Source of the DNA: Prorocentrum cordatum
Lineage: Eukaryota; Sar; Dinophyceae; Prorocentrales; Prorocentraceae
DNA length: 64,000 nucleotides
Assembly: GCA_963575745.1 (NCBI GenBank)
Contig: CAUYUJ010003069.1
Location: 480,351 to 544,350 of the forward strand
Reading direction: 5' to 3'
Shown: positions 20,201 through 30,600 of the stretch, one piece after another
How positions within the stretch are numbered: position 1 is the stretch's first letter
Layout of the letters: the number at the start of each line of letters is the position of its first letter
The notes under the pieces: model-generated
The model's database searches: none
What the model was told of the DNA's origin: nothing
The model's input: the letters and a program-made list of their open reading frames with translations, nothing else
Program-made: the position numbers and the translations under genes

Positions 20201-20380
20201 GAACTGGGTACGGAAAGAATGGGTACGATGCCCAACAGCAGGACAGGACTCGCTGTCGGCTTCGCCGCGGCCTGTGTCCATTTGAGACAGAAGGCCGCCT
20301 GCCCAACAGCGGCCGCTGTTGGTTTGGGACAACATTTGTTGTTGGGCATTGCACCCCTTCTTTCATTGCCCATGTCGGGC
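20201..20380. mobile_element. Inverted-repeat element T7, best copy
   Basis: Left arm ACTGGGTACGGAAAGAATGG then GTACGATGCCCAACA; right arm TGTTGGGCATTGCACCCCTT then CTTTCATTGCCCATGT. About 36-bp imperfect inverted repeats; 180 bp. Confidence 0.75.
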
Positions 20381-20576
20381 GTCCAAATCTGCGGGCGCCG
20401 CCGCCCCGGCCCGAGCCCGACGGCCCAAGAGGAGGAGGCCGCGGCCCCCGCGGAGGCTGCGCGGGTCTCTCCGGCGGCCGGGCCGCCGAGGAGCCTTCCC
20501 GCCTGAGTCGGGGGCAAGTATCGGGGGGGATAGGCATCGAGGGGGGGAAGCATCGACCCCCGATCGCTCGGAGGTT

Positions 20577-20725
20577 TGATAGACCTCCTACCCTGACACG
20601 TCGATCAAGGAATTGGCCGTTTTCGGTTCGCGAGAGGGCGTCGCGGCCGTCAATTTTGCGGGTCCAGGTCCGTCGCGTTTTTACCAAGGGGAGGTTTACT
20701 GAAGGGAGGTTTGTCCACCGCCGAG
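20577..20725. repeat. Dispersed element R5, copy 2
   Basis: GATAGACCTCCTACCCTGAC through GGGAGGTTTGTCCACCGCCG, collinear with 18,272-18,435. Confidence 0.7.
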
Positions 20726-20746
20726 GAGGGGGGGATGCATCGACCC

Positions 20747-20895
20747 CCGATCGCGCATTGATCGCCGACAGGGGCCCGATAGCCCCAACCTACCCAGGAA
20801 GGTGCGGACTTGCTATCGGGGGCCTATCGCCGATCTGTCGGCGATGCATCGCCGATTCTAGGTCGGTGCCCCCCCCCCCCTATGCCAGTCCCCCA
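20747..20895. repeat. Dispersed repeat (GGGGCCCGAT/ATCGCCGAT type), copy 2
   Basis: Collinear with 4,518-4,665; ends in CGGCGATGCATCGCCGAT and a C run. Confidence 0.6.
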
Positions 20896-20907
20896 GCGCT
20901 GGGCTCA

Positions 20908-21056
20908 AGTCGGGCGTGTTCCTCTACAGGAGGAACATTTAAAGATTGTTATAAAAACTCGGGTGACGGTGATCTACCATTTTTGACTATTGGGGAGTAT
21001 GTTTTTCGTTGTTTGCTGCTTTCCAAGATCCGTCTGTAGGAGGACATGCCCGACCT
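20908..21056. mobile_element. Inverted-repeat element T8, copy d
   Basis: AGTCGGGCGTGTTCCTCTAC left, TCCGTCTGTAGGAGGACATG and CCCGACCT right, AT-rich core; 149 bp. Confidence 0.75.
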
Positions 21057-21074
21057 GACGCTGGGCACCTCCCG

Positions 21075-21225
21075 CCCGCCGCGCGCGGGGGGGGGGGGGG
21101 CATCCTGCTGGCCCCCCCTCTCGGCGATGTGTGCGAGGAGTTGCTTCCTGCGTCCCACGGGCACGCGCCAGACGCACTCCTCGGGAAGCCCGGCGAAGAG
21201 GGAAGAGCGCAGTCTCGGGTGCCAG
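21075..21225 (-). CDS. Candidate exon, minus strand, unknown protein
   Basis: On the minus strand, after CTCTGCAAG, the frame reads WHPRLRSSLFAGLPEECVWR then VPVGRRKQLLAHIAERGGQQ with GC-rich third positions. It fades into a C run, and a possible GTGCCC donor lies beside the T8 element. It could belong with the membrane-like exon at 21,368-21,657. No family recognised; the evidence is codon bias and splice-like edges only. Confidence 0.3.
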
Positions 21226-21367
21226 CTTGCAGAGCACAGGTGCAGCGGGGACGCCAGTCACCTCACAGTCGGACTGGCACCTCCATGACATGTCCACAGA
21301 AGCTTGATGCGGACGTGCATCTGGACTGCCAACCAACATGGGCCGTCCACATAGTCACGTGCTACCA

Positions 21368-21657
21368 CTAAAACACGCCGAGAAGCACACCACGAACAAC
21401 AAGGGCAACCCCAACGAGCGCCACGACGTTCCACACTCCACGATGCTTCTCGACTGAACGACTGGCGCAGGCATGCTTCTGTACAATCGGTGAAAGGCGG
21501 ATGCCTTGGAACGCGGCGAGAAGCTGGAGGCGTGGAAGCAGATGCTGAGTAGATCCCACGTGATCCAAGAGATGAAGCACGGCCACCTTGGTCGGGATGA
21601 AAATCAGCCAGTAGATCCAGGAGGCCCAGCAGCACCAGCGCGCTTGCCTTGCGGCCC
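21368..21657 (-). CDS. Candidate exon, minus strand, membrane-like segment
   Basis: After a GGGCTGCAG acceptor the minus frame gives ARWCCWASWIYWLIFIPTKV, AVLHLLDHVGSTQHLLPRLQ, LLAAFQGIR, then KHACASRSVEKHRGVWNVVA and LVGVALVVRGVLLGVF before TAG. The first hydrophobic run (WASWIYWLIFIP) and the last (NVVALVGVALVVRGVLLGV) could each cross a membrane. Third positions are GC-rich at least through AAFQGIR; a GTACAG after SPI could end the exon earlier, which would make the tail intronic. Family unknown. Confidence 0.35.
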
Positions 21658-23319
21658 CTGCAGCCCGAAGACGTGGTGCCCGCCGCAGCGCAGCGACGCC
21701 CCTCCGACGACCCCTGCGGGCCGAGCAGGGAGAGCAGGGCCTCCGGGCTTCGTTCGGAGCAGTCCGACGGCGACGACGGACAGACCCCCGAGCCGGACGC
21801 TGCGGGCGCCCACCGCTGCCCAGCCTGCGCCCGCCTTGCGCCGTGCGGCGCTGGCCCACTTGGCTCCGCACCCGCCACCAGCGCCGCCTCTGCTTGGGGG
21901 CCTCGAAAAAGGGCCCGAGGAGGGACCTGGAGAGCCACGAGGTTCTGTTCGCAACCAACCGCGGTAAGTCTTCCAACGTTGTGGCCGGATTGTCTCCAAG
22001 GCCCTCGATACTCTACGGGATGGGGTTCACGGCTTCTTCTGATAGAGGATTCATGGTGGGAGGAGGAGGATGATGAGGAGGAGGAGGAGGAAGTGAGGAG
22101 GAGGAGGAGGAGGAGGAGGAGGAGGAGGAGGGGAGGAGGAGGAGGAGGAGGAGGAGGAGGAGCAGAAGGAGGACAAGCTAGGTGCGCTCGCGTCATATCT
22201 GACGTACCACCCCTCCCTCCCGTCCTTCACCATGGCGTGGATCTCCTCTCCATTCGCACAGTCGGATGACGTAGCAGGGCATAGCATTACATGGCAGACC
22301 ATGGTGTCGAAGATGAACGCGTAGCCTGACATAGCATAGCGTGGCGACGCCCCAAAGTGGGGGGGGCTTCTGCGGCCCACAAAGTCAACGAATCGACGCC
22401 GAATAGGTAATCATTTCCGATGGTTATTTCCGGGGGGGCATTGTCTAGATTTTGGGGCCTGTTTGGAAGGACCGAAAACCAGGCCCTGGCATGGCGCTGG
22501 AAATATTGACGCCATCGCTGCAGCGGGAGCACGATTCGGAAGGAGCGGAAGCGCGGAAAGAGGCCAGCGCTGCAGCGGGAACAGCAATTTGAAACAAAAA
22601 CCTGAGCGAAATCCCGCTTCTTGGGAATTGTGTGAGTGAGCAACTAGTACGCGGAGGGGGGCCGAGTATTTCCCAGACGTTTGGGGTGCTGAGATCTTTT
22701 CGTGGTAGGCCCATGGGCATGCCGGGACGGTCGGTCCCTGCTCAGGCCAGTGGCCACCTGGGTCAGGCCGAGCTTTTCCGGAGCCCGACTGCCCCTTGGC
22801 CGCGACGTCCGGAGGGCAGGTCTCGCCAGCGGCCTTGCCGCGCCCCTGCGGCCCTCTGCGCGAGGGCGTCGTCGTCGCTGTCGTGCTCCGTGCAGCGCCT
22901 GCGCTCAGTGCAGCGCCTGCCGTCGGCCCTGTGGGGCTTTTGCCCCTGTCCAGTGGCTGCCCGTGCGCCGCGCGGGGTGGGGGGGGGGGCGGCGCGCCTT
23001 CGCGGCTCCGCCCAGAGGCAGAGGGCAGGTGGAAGGCCTCTCTGGTTGACCCATAAGAGGGTCAAGCGACAGGAGGGCGGTGCAGTAGATCCGGTGCAAC
23101 AGATTCATGGGGGTGCAATAGTTCTGGGGCGTGCAGTACATTCCGGGGCGCACTTGTTTTGATGGAGGCGCAGCACATGTGCAATGCAATTGCCCAAGAT
23201 CTATTGCACCACCCTTTTTCAGCTGGACCCCCTTTTGGGTCGACCAAAAGAGGGAGGGCTGAGGCGAGGGCCTGGGGGGGAAAGGAAGATCACGGATGCA
23301 GGGTGTTGGTTTAGGCTTG
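21658..23319. other. No gene recognised; GAG tract at 22,055-22,172
   Basis: 21,660-21,960 is open in several frames without clear preference. 22,055-22,172 is (GAG)n. 22,280-22,640 and 22,700-23,300 show no recognisable coding or repeat structure beyond GC-rich unique sequence. Confidence 0.4.
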
Positions 23320-23445
23320 AGTTGGGCATGTCCCTCTACAGAAGGTCTGGGGACGATGTTACGATTACGTCTGATTAGTTCTGAGCATTGTTTTATTATA
23401 TGTTTCTTTTGTCGCAATCCGCCTGTAGGGGGACATGCCTGACCT
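23320..23445. mobile_element. Inverted-repeat element T8, copy e
   Basis: AGTTGGGCATGTCCCTCTAC left; TCCGCCTGTAGGGGGACATG right; AT-rich core; 126 bp, the shortest complete copy. Confidence 0.7.
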
Positions 23446-23449
23446 AACT

Positions 23450-23690
23450 CTGGGCCTCCCAGATGGGGTCGGAGTTGATGGGGTTGGAGGATCGCACCGC
23501 ATCGCCGATGCATTGCCGATATGGCTCGATGAGCAGCCCGATGTGCTTCACGTCGATATGCGGATGCATCGCCGACGTCGACGATTCATCGCCGGCGCAT
23601 CGCGGATGCATCGCTGATGCATCGCCCATGCATCGCCGATGTATCGGCGATGCAGCGCGACCCTCCGACCCCATTCAGGAGGCCTCTAGT
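23450..23690. repeat. Dispersed repeat D9 with ATCGCCGATGC palindromic units, copy 1
   Basis: CCTCCCAGATGGGGTCGGAG, GATCGCACCGCATCGCCGAT, then tandem CGATGCATCGC units that repeat both on the same and on the opposite strand. Related copies lie at 33.1, 36.4, 37.9 and 40.1 kb. Confidence 0.7.
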
Positions 23691-23714
23691 TTGGGGAAAG
23701 AGAGGGGTGAGAGC

Positions 23715-23914
23715 CGGCGGCGAGCCCAAGGGGGACGTGAGAAGGGGCGGGGCTTCTCAGAAGGCTCGGATGTCTCCCGGCCTTCTGAGACGTGTTCTAA
23801 GCCTTCCCCGAAGGCACAGACAACCTTTCGGAAGGCGCGAGGGCTTCTGAGAAGCTCCGCCGCCTTCTGAGAAGGCCTTCTCCTTCTCGCTTCGCCTCCT
23901 CGCTCACTGCCGAG
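23715..23914. mobile_element. Fold-back family F10, copy 1
   Basis: CGGCGGCGAGCCCAAGGGGG ... GAGAAGG on the left against CCTTCTCCTTCTCGCTTCGC ... CTCACTGCCG on the right. The interior has CCTTCTGAGAAG palindromes. 200 bp. Confidence 0.65.
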
Positions 23915-24329
23915 AAAGGGATCAAGATCACAGAAGGGGGGGACGGCGGAGGGGAGGGAGAGATGGGAGAAGATCACGGATCGACGGGCGGGGTAGGGAC
24001 GGTGGATGGACCAACAAGGCCAGCGGGGACCCTGGACACCCCACCCTTCTGTAGGTGGCTCTCGGCTTTTCCGCGCAGAGGGGTGACAGGGCGCGTAGTC
24101 CGACGGCCAGGCGATGCAAAACAGCGCGCCCGCAAGTGTGAGGAAGGAAGGAGCAAGACAATGTCAGATGATGTATGATGATTGGGGGCCTGGGGGAGTT
24201 TCAGGAGGGTCAGGCAAACAGAGCAAGAGAGAGGAAGAGAGCGAACAAAGCGAGCGAGAGAGAGAGACAACACAAGTTGCAAGGCCAAGCCACACATGTC
24301 CTCCTCGCAACATTCGCACACTACGCATA
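23915..24329. other. No gene recognised
   Basis: Unique GC-rich sequence with GAGAGA runs at 24,220-24,270. Confidence 0.4.
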
Positions 24330-25038
24330 GTATGAGGAGGAGGAGGAGCAGGAGGACGACGAGAAAGAGCAGGACGAGGAGGACGAGGTCGAGAAATATA
24401 ACAGTCTGAGGAGGTTGTTCGGAAGAGGGAAGCGGGGTGGAGGAATTGGAGAAGCAGGAGTATGGAAGGGCATTGGCGAGGGCAAGGATGATGATGATGA
24501 TGATGATGAGGAGGAGGAGGAGGAGGAAGGCGACGGTGACAGGGGCGAGGAGGCAGGACAGAGGAAGGATGATGAGCAGGGAGGATAAGCAATCACAGTA
24601 GCAGTGAGTGGCAGCAATGAAGTCGGAGGAGCTGTGCTATGAGAGACAGGGAGAGCGAGGGAGACGGAACGGACAGAAGGAGAGAGAGAGAGAGAGAGAG
24701 AAAGAGCGAGAGATAGACATATACATATATACCTATCTATATACACATATGTATATATACATACATATACATGTACATATACACATACATATACCTTTAC
24801 ATACGCACACACACATACATATATACAAACATGCATACATGCATGCATGTATGCATACATGCATGCACACATACATATGTATACATACATATATATATAT
24901 ATATATATGTGTATATATATATATATATGTATATGTATACATATACATATACGTATACGTATACATATACACATACATATACATATACATATACATTTAC
25001 ACATACCTATATTATACCTATACATATACATATACATT

Positions 25039-25075
<37 letters not shown>

Positions 25076-25081
25076 GCATAC

Positions 25082-25117
<36 letters not shown>

Positions 25118-25154
25118 CCATGTACACATATACATGCCCATACACATACACATC

Positions 25155-25186
<32 letters not shown>

Positions 25187-25215
25187 CATACACATACATA
25201 TGTGTATATGGGTTA
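24330..25215. repeat. Compound microsatellite: GAG/GAC, GAT, GA, then 500 bp of ACATAT
   Basis: 24,330-24,390 (GAG), 24,488-24,530 (GAT/GAG), 24,680-24,712 (GA), 24,715-25,215 (ACATAT)n with CATGCATG patches. All apparent proteins here (Ile/Tyr/His/Thr strings) are artefacts. Confidence 0.9.
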
Positions 25216-25332
25216 GCCTACGCACCTCTCTGAGGGAGTAGAGCTGCACACAGGCTATTGATTGAATCCGTCCCGTTCGCAATGATTTTGGCCGTTTCGA
25301 TCGTGACACCTTGAGCATTGTGACAATCGGAC

Positions 25333-25372
25333 GCACCCCTCACGCAGATCGCGACGTCAGGGTCAGGGTCCA
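25333..25372. repeat. Single fragment of the 73-bp unit
   Basis: CACCCCTCACGCAGATCGCG and GTCAGGGTCAGGGTCC match the first half of the unit tandemly repeated at 27.7 and 51.1 kb. Confidence 0.6.
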
Positions 25373-25846
25373 GGCGCTGCTCGACGCCGGAACGGCGGCA
25401 ACCAGCAGCTCCCCTGCGTCTTCCGCGCGGCCCAGCGGCCTTCAAGATGCAGATTACCGTTCGAGTGCCTGGTAGCCAGGCCTCGGTTCGCTCGACATCG
25501 TTCCTAAAGAAACAGTTGTTGTGTTTGAGACGCCACTCCCAAATTCGAGAGTGTTTTTTTATCTTCGACAACAGTTTCGTTCGAGACACCCTCCAACAAT
25601 TGTCCTGCGCCACGCAAATCGCAATGCGTGCCAACCTCACCTGCGTTCGACTGCGATCCCGCTGGTCTTCCCGACAGCCCCCTGGTGATTATCATAATCC
25701 TCCTCCTCTCCATTTGTCTGTGCTTCTTCATCTTCTGCCTGCTACTCCGGGGGTCCGAGTTCATCTTTTCTCTTGTCTATATTATGCGACGTTGGCGTGC
25801 TGAAGTGTTTTGTTTGTGTCAGTCTGGGCACGCACGTGACACCTGT

Positions 25847-26118
25847 AGAGAGAGAGAGAGAGAGAGAGCGAGAACGATCTATGTGGGGCAAGGGAGGGAG
25901 AGAGAGAGAGAGGGAGATAAAGAGAGATACAGGTACATGGCGATACACACATCGAGGAAGAGCGGGAGAGAGAGACGGAGGGAGACAGATAAAGAGAGAG
26001 AGAGAGAGTGTGAGAGCGAGACAGGTGGAGAGAGAGAGGGTCGTCACGCACACACTGAGGAAGAGACAGAGAGAGAGAGGGAGAGAAAACCAAGGAGGTG
26101 CCAACACAACGGCAGACG

Positions 26119-26150
<32 letters not shown>
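25847..26150. repeat. GAGA and CAG microsatellites
   Basis: 25,847-26,095 is (GA)n-rich; 26,122-26,150 is (CAG)n. Confidence 0.9.
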
Positions 26151-26155
<5 letters not shown>

Positions 26156-26332
26156 GGAGCAGGACGCGGGAGGAGGAGCCGCCAGGCTCGCCTGCGACGC
26201 CGCGCAGCCGAGCGCTCCCCCGCGGGACACCACCGGGACGCCGCACGGGGGGCGCGTTGGGGAGCCTTGGGGCTCTCTCCAGGGGCCGCCCCCCTCCTCC
26301 TCTTTTTCCTACTCCTCCTCCCCCTCCTCCCC

Positions 26333-26384
26333 TCCGTAGCCATTTTGGCTCAAGCCATTTTGGCTCAAGCCATTTTGGCTCAAG
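26333..26384 (+). other. Dinoflagellate spliced leader plus two relict leaders
   Basis: Bases 26,333-26,354 are the complete 22-nt dinoflagellate leader (T-CCGTAG-CCATTTTGGCTCAAG). It is followed without a gap by two further CCATTTTGGCTCAAG copies (26,355-26,369 and 26,370-26,384). Each relict has lost its first 7 bases, exactly up to the internal AG of CCGTAG, as expected if the next leader was spliced at that AG. The site is not an SL-RNA gene, since no GT donor follows the first leader. Confidence 0.93.
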
Positions 26385-26446
26385 CCAGCTGGGCAGGAGC
26401 AGCCCTGCCCCCTTTTCGCCTACAGCCACACGCCGCTTTTGCCGCC

Positions 26447-27382
26447 ATGTCGTCCAGGACGCCCTGGGTTTTGAAAGAAGGAGTAGGAACTCCAGTTGTC
26501 ACGCATACTAAGTTGCTTTGCCCGCGAGGCAGACCAGACTGTTGGATCTGGCCAAACAGAATTGCCTCTCAACCTTTCTGTAAGTGCGGTCTCCCTTGGC
26601 ATGGGAAGAGGTCCCAGCCGCTTCCGCCTCCTCCGCCACTAGCAGTAGCAGTGAATATTGGGCTCAAAGAACAGCCCACTGCTGAGGTAACATCTGGCAG
26701 TGAGAAGATTCAGTCCAAAGATATGCCCACTGTTCAGGTAGAAGCCGACAGTGAGGAGGCGCATTCATCACCGCCGCCTCTAGTGGCAGTGAAGTCTGAT
26801 TCCAAAGTCAAGGCCACTGGTCAGGTAGAACCCGACTGTGAGCACGGCCAGGATTTCAAAGTCAGGCATCAGTTCAAGTTACTGATCTCAGATGTCTTCC
26901 AGCAGTGCGAGCCCCTAAATGCTGGATCAGTTGGACTTTTTCTTGGACAAGTACAGGGGGAAAGGAAGTATATTTACTTGGCAGTGTGCGATAAATTCAA
27001 CGTCGGGCCTAAGGTGAAGGTTCAGATCTCTAAGAAGGAATAAAACTGTCCAGATGTATTGGGCAGTGGTAGCGATTCGCAATCACCTTCTGTCAGTGCA
27101 AAACATGTCGACCGTCCTCGTTCGACTTCGCCAGAGCACGCTAATAAGCGTGCGAAGGTTGGGCACAGCGATGCATCCCCTTCCAATGATTCAGCCTCTT
27201 CCAATCCAAGTCTTCTGGAGCTCAAGTGTGGTCTCCAGGCTATCAAGATCAATCGCCTCCAGCAGCAGCTGGAGACACTTCAGATTGAGCTCAGTCGTGT
27301 AAAGAATCAAAACACAGCTTCAGGCAGTGCGCCTGTTCCCCGGAGGAGCAGATCCAGCTCAGACTCTTCTTCTTCAAAGTAA
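26447..27382 (+). pseudogene. Retroposed (recycled) mRNA copy, unknown protein, one in-frame stop
   Basis: The ATG at 26,447 sits in GCCGCCATG, 62 bases after the last relict leader. One frame runs to TAA at 27,041-27,043 (198 residues) and resumes in the same frame to TAA at 27,380-27,382. The first part has a Cys-rich stretch (LLCPRGRPDCWIWPNRIASQ then PFCKCGLPW), a Pro run, acidic repeats (KSKDMPTVQVEADSE-like) and a compact end (VRHQFKLLISDVFQQCEPLN). The second has a basic/Ser region, a coiled coil (INRLQQQLETLQIELSRVKN) and a Ser/Arg tail. No introns. With the leaders this marks a cDNA insertion. The internal stop either inactivates it or makes a 198-residue protein. No family recognised. 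Confidence 0.65.
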
Positions 27383-27455
27383 TTGGAGAATCAATTGTCA
27401 CTGGTAGCACCCATGTCATTCAGTTCAGCGGGGCCATCGGCGAGGAGGAGTAGCA

Positions 27456-27574
27456 GTGGGGCCACCAGGCTGTAGGCCCGTGATTCGCACTTTCCTGTAC
27501 CAGTCGTAGGTTGTAGTTTCCAGTGTTACAGTTCTGCTTCTTGCTGGTTACTGTAACTAGTTGATTGACCGCGC

Positions 27575-27620
<46 letters not shown>

Positions 27621-28776
27621 AACAGGATTGGGGCCACCCCCCCTGGGCGCGTCGTCTGAATTGCTGGGTGAGCTCGAAATCAACACCCCTCACGCAGATC
27701 CGCGGGGTCAGGGTCCAAAAACACATGGGATTTGCCACATTTCTGAAATTCGGTGCCACCCCTCACGCAGATCCGCGGGGTCAGGGTCAAAAAAACACAT
27801 GGGATTTGCCACATTTTTGGAATTCTGTGTCACCCCTCACGCAGATCCGCGGGATCAGGATCCAAAAACACACGAGATTTGCCACATTTCTGAAATTTTG
27901 TGCCACCCTTCGCGCAGATCCGCGCGGTCAGGGTCCAACAACACAAGGGGATTTGCCACATTTCTGAAATTCGGTGCCACCCCTCAAGCAGATCCGCGGG
28001 GTCAGGGTCAAAAAAACACATGGGATTTGCCACAATTCTGAAATTCGGTGCCACCCCTCACGCAGATCCGCGGGGTCAGGGTCCAAAAACACATGGGATT
28101 TGCCATGTTCTGAAATTCGGTGCCACCCCTCAAGCAGATCCGCGTGGTCAGGGTCCAAAAACACATTGGATTTGCAACATTTTTGAAATTCGGTGCTACC
28201 CCTCAATCAGATCCGCGGAGTCAGGGTCCAAAAACATAGGAGATTTGCAACATTTCTAAAATTCTGCGCCACCTCTTACGCAGATCCGCGGGGTCAGGGT
28301 CCAAAAACACACGGGATTTGCCACATTTCTGAAATTCGGTGCCACCCCTCACGCAGATCCGCGGGGTCGGGGTCTAAAAACACAGGTGAATTGCAATGGT
28401 TCTGAAATTCGGCGGCACCTCCTACGCAGATCCGCGGGGTCAGGGTCCAAAAACACAGGGGATTTGCAGCATTTCTGAAATTCGGTGCAACCCTTCGCGC
28501 ACATCCATCGCAAGTCGTGGCAACCCAAACTGCGAGAACTCCCTCGGCCCTTTAATCGCAAGGTGTGGTAACCAAGCCCGTGAACCATACACGTCTTACC
28601 AATCGCCAAGTGTGGTAACTCCTCGTGTGATCAGTTGGTGTTGCTGGTTGCGAATCGGCCTCGCATGAAGTTTCGATACTGCTTCACGACAGCGCCAAGG
28701 TCTCATGACTTAGCTCTTCCATGGCCCATTATCCGAGAGAGGGGGCCGGCGGCGGGGGGCGAAGCCCTTACGGATA
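27456..28776 (-). mobile_element. 1.3-kb element V73, copy A (inverted relative to copy B)
   Basis: Copy B at 50,956-52,007 is collinear when reverse-complemented: one flank (CCACCAG, TAGGCC, GTTTCC..., CTGCTTCTTGC, GACCGCGCGAGGG), a 73-bp tandem array, then the other flank (ATGAAGTTTCGATACTGCTT, CACGAC, GGGGGCCGGCGGCGGGGGGC, GAAGCCCTTACGGATA). Copy A adds a run of 42 G at 27,577-27,618. It carries no convincing ORF. Confidence 0.8.
27684..28510 (-). repeat. 73-bp tandem array, eleven units
   Basis: The unit start CACCCCTCACGCAGATCCGC occurs every 72-74 bases from 27,684 to 28,489. The unit includes TTTGCCACATTTCTGAAATT. The array is continuous across frames, so the repeated peptides are by-products. 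Confidence 0.95.
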
Positions 28777-28791
28777 TACATATATATATAT

Positions 28792-28823
<32 letters not shown>

Positions 28824-28930
28824 CATATATATATATTATATATATATATATATTCAATATGTATGTATGTGTATACAGGACACATATTATGTGTAAATAG
28901 ATGGAATATACACACATTCATACATACGTA
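28777..28930. repeat. AT microsatellite
   Basis: (TA)n directly at the end of V73 copy A. Confidence 0.9.
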
Positions 28931-28984
28931 GCACCCCGCAGATGCGGATAAGAGTGAGGGGGCGGCCAGGACGTCGGCAGTTTG

Positions 28985-29125
28985 CGAGACTCTGGAGAAG
29001 CCCGCCACAGGCGCCAAAGTTGCACAAAATATACAACGAGCCCACCGCAAGCGCTGATTTTTTCGTAAGACAATGTGCGTAGGTCGCGGGTGGGTCGCAA
29101 ATGGGTCGCGGGTGGGTCGCTCTTG
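28985..29125. repeat. Dispersed repeat D7, copy 2
   Basis: AAGCCCGCCACAGGCGCC and AGCCCACCGCAAGCGCTGA lead into GGTCGCGGGTGGGTCGC, as at 12,860-13,070. Confidence 0.55.
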
Positions 29126-29129
29126 GGTC

Positions 29130-29275
29130 GCGGGTGTAGAAGGCAGAAAGTCCACCCCATAATAATCACCCCGGCAAGCGAAGCCGTTTCGTAAACGCAC
29201 TCAAGGAACGAATCGAGCAGGGTAAGGCTGTTTAGTAAACGCCCAGGGCCGTTTAGTAAACGACGATTGCTGGGT
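29130..29275 (-). repeat. Dispersed repeat D3, copy 2 (inverted)
   Basis: GTCCACCCCATAATAATCAC, GCGAAGCCGTTTCGTAAACG, CGAGCAGGGTA and GGCCGTTTAGTAAACG match 45,490-45,655 in reverse complement. Confidence 0.6.
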
Positions 29276-29299
29276 CCGGATGGTTTTTCCTCTCTTGAA

Positions 29300-29600
29300 G
29301 GTGGGTCGCGGGGTGAGTCGCGGGTGCGTGGCGGATGGGTCGCGGGTGGGTGGCGGATGGGTCGCGGATGGGTCGCGGGGTGGGTCGCGGGTGGATCGCG
29401 GGATGGATCGCGGGTGGGTCGCGGGTGCGTCGCGGGTGGGTCGTGGGGTGGGTCGCGGGTGGGTCGCGGGTTGGGTCGCGGGTGGGTCGCGGGGTGGGTC
29501 GCGGGGTGGGTCGCGGGGTGGATCGCGGGTGGGACGACGGCAACAAACGACAACAACAACAACAACAACAACAACGACGACAACAATTACAGTAACAACA
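29300..29600. repeat. GGGTCGCGGGT minisatellite and ACA tract
   Basis: About fifteen GGTGGGTCGCGG units (29,300-29,535), then (ACA)n. Confidence 0.9.
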
Positions 29601-29694
29601 CCAACAACGCAACAAGCAGAATTCCCCCACGCGTTCTCCATTCAGCCACGCACCCGCGGAAAATGAATGACCGCTTGGCCCCCGCACTCTGGTG

Positions 29695-29780
29695 TGTGTA
29701 TATATTTATTTATATTATTATAATATATATATATACGTGTATATATATATATATATATATATTCACATGTGTGTATGTAT
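29695..29780. repeat. AT microsatellite
   Basis: TATATTTATT then (TA)n. Confidence 0.85.
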
Positions 29781-30486
29781 AGATTGGGTTAAATACTATT
29801 GTTTGTAGTACGATTAAACATGACGATGATGAATATATGTTTCGTTTTGTGTGTATATATAAACAACAAAAGATGGGGGCACCCTCCACGTGTTGTTGTT
29901 TCTCTGGTATCTACCATCCTCTTGTTTTTGGGGTTTCAAGATCGAGTCTGGTTTCATTGTGATATCCCCCATCATGTCCCCTCCTCCGCCTTCCCCTGGC
30001 CCTCCTGTTCCTTCCGCCCCTTCAACTCCAATTCATATTGCTGTTCGCCTCGCCCCAGCGATGGCGACTTCTCTGGCTCCGAATCTTTCTTCATCGTTGT
30101 CGCCCTCCCCGGTTCCCCTCCTCCGCCTTCCCCTTCTCATCCGTTTCTTCCCCATCCTTCCGCGTTGGTTCCTCCTGCTGCTGCTGCTCGTCCTCATCCT
30201 TTTCCTCCCGCTCATCTTCCTGCTCACCCGCCACCACCTCCTCCTGTGCGTGCAGCTCCCCGTCTCCGATTGCGCATACCAAGAACTGGTCATTCTGTGG
30301 GAGCCGCAGGACAGCTATGACACGCGCACGCGGATAATGAAAAACCAGCGCCATGGGAAGGGACGGGAGGGAGGGAAAAGATGCCAGATGAGGCGCGAGC
30401 GCACCTAGTTTGCCTTCCCCCTTTCTTTTCCACTCCCCCCCCCCGCGCGCGTATCCTCCACCACCTCCTCCTCCTCCTCCATCTCA
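29781..30486. other. No gene recognised
   Basis: C/T-rich unique sequence; the open frames are Pro/Ser/Leu strings without family features. Confidence 0.4.
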
Positions 30487-30492
30487 TACTAT

Positions 30493-30551
<59 letters not shown>

Positions 30552-30552
30552 T

Positions 30553-30600
<48 letters not shown>

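Noticed and set aside
24715-25215. Long Tyr/Ile/His/Thr open frames on both strands
   Set aside because: They are translations of an ACATAT microsatellite, open in many frames because the repeat lacks stops.
26333-26384. Spliced-leader RNA gene
   Set aside because: No GT donor or SL-RNA intron follows the leader; relict leaders and a reading frame follow instead.
27684-28510. CRISPR-like or peptide-repeat array
   Set aside because: Head-to-tail 73-bp units with no unique spacers, in a eukaryotic genome; the frame changes between units as lengths vary 72-74.
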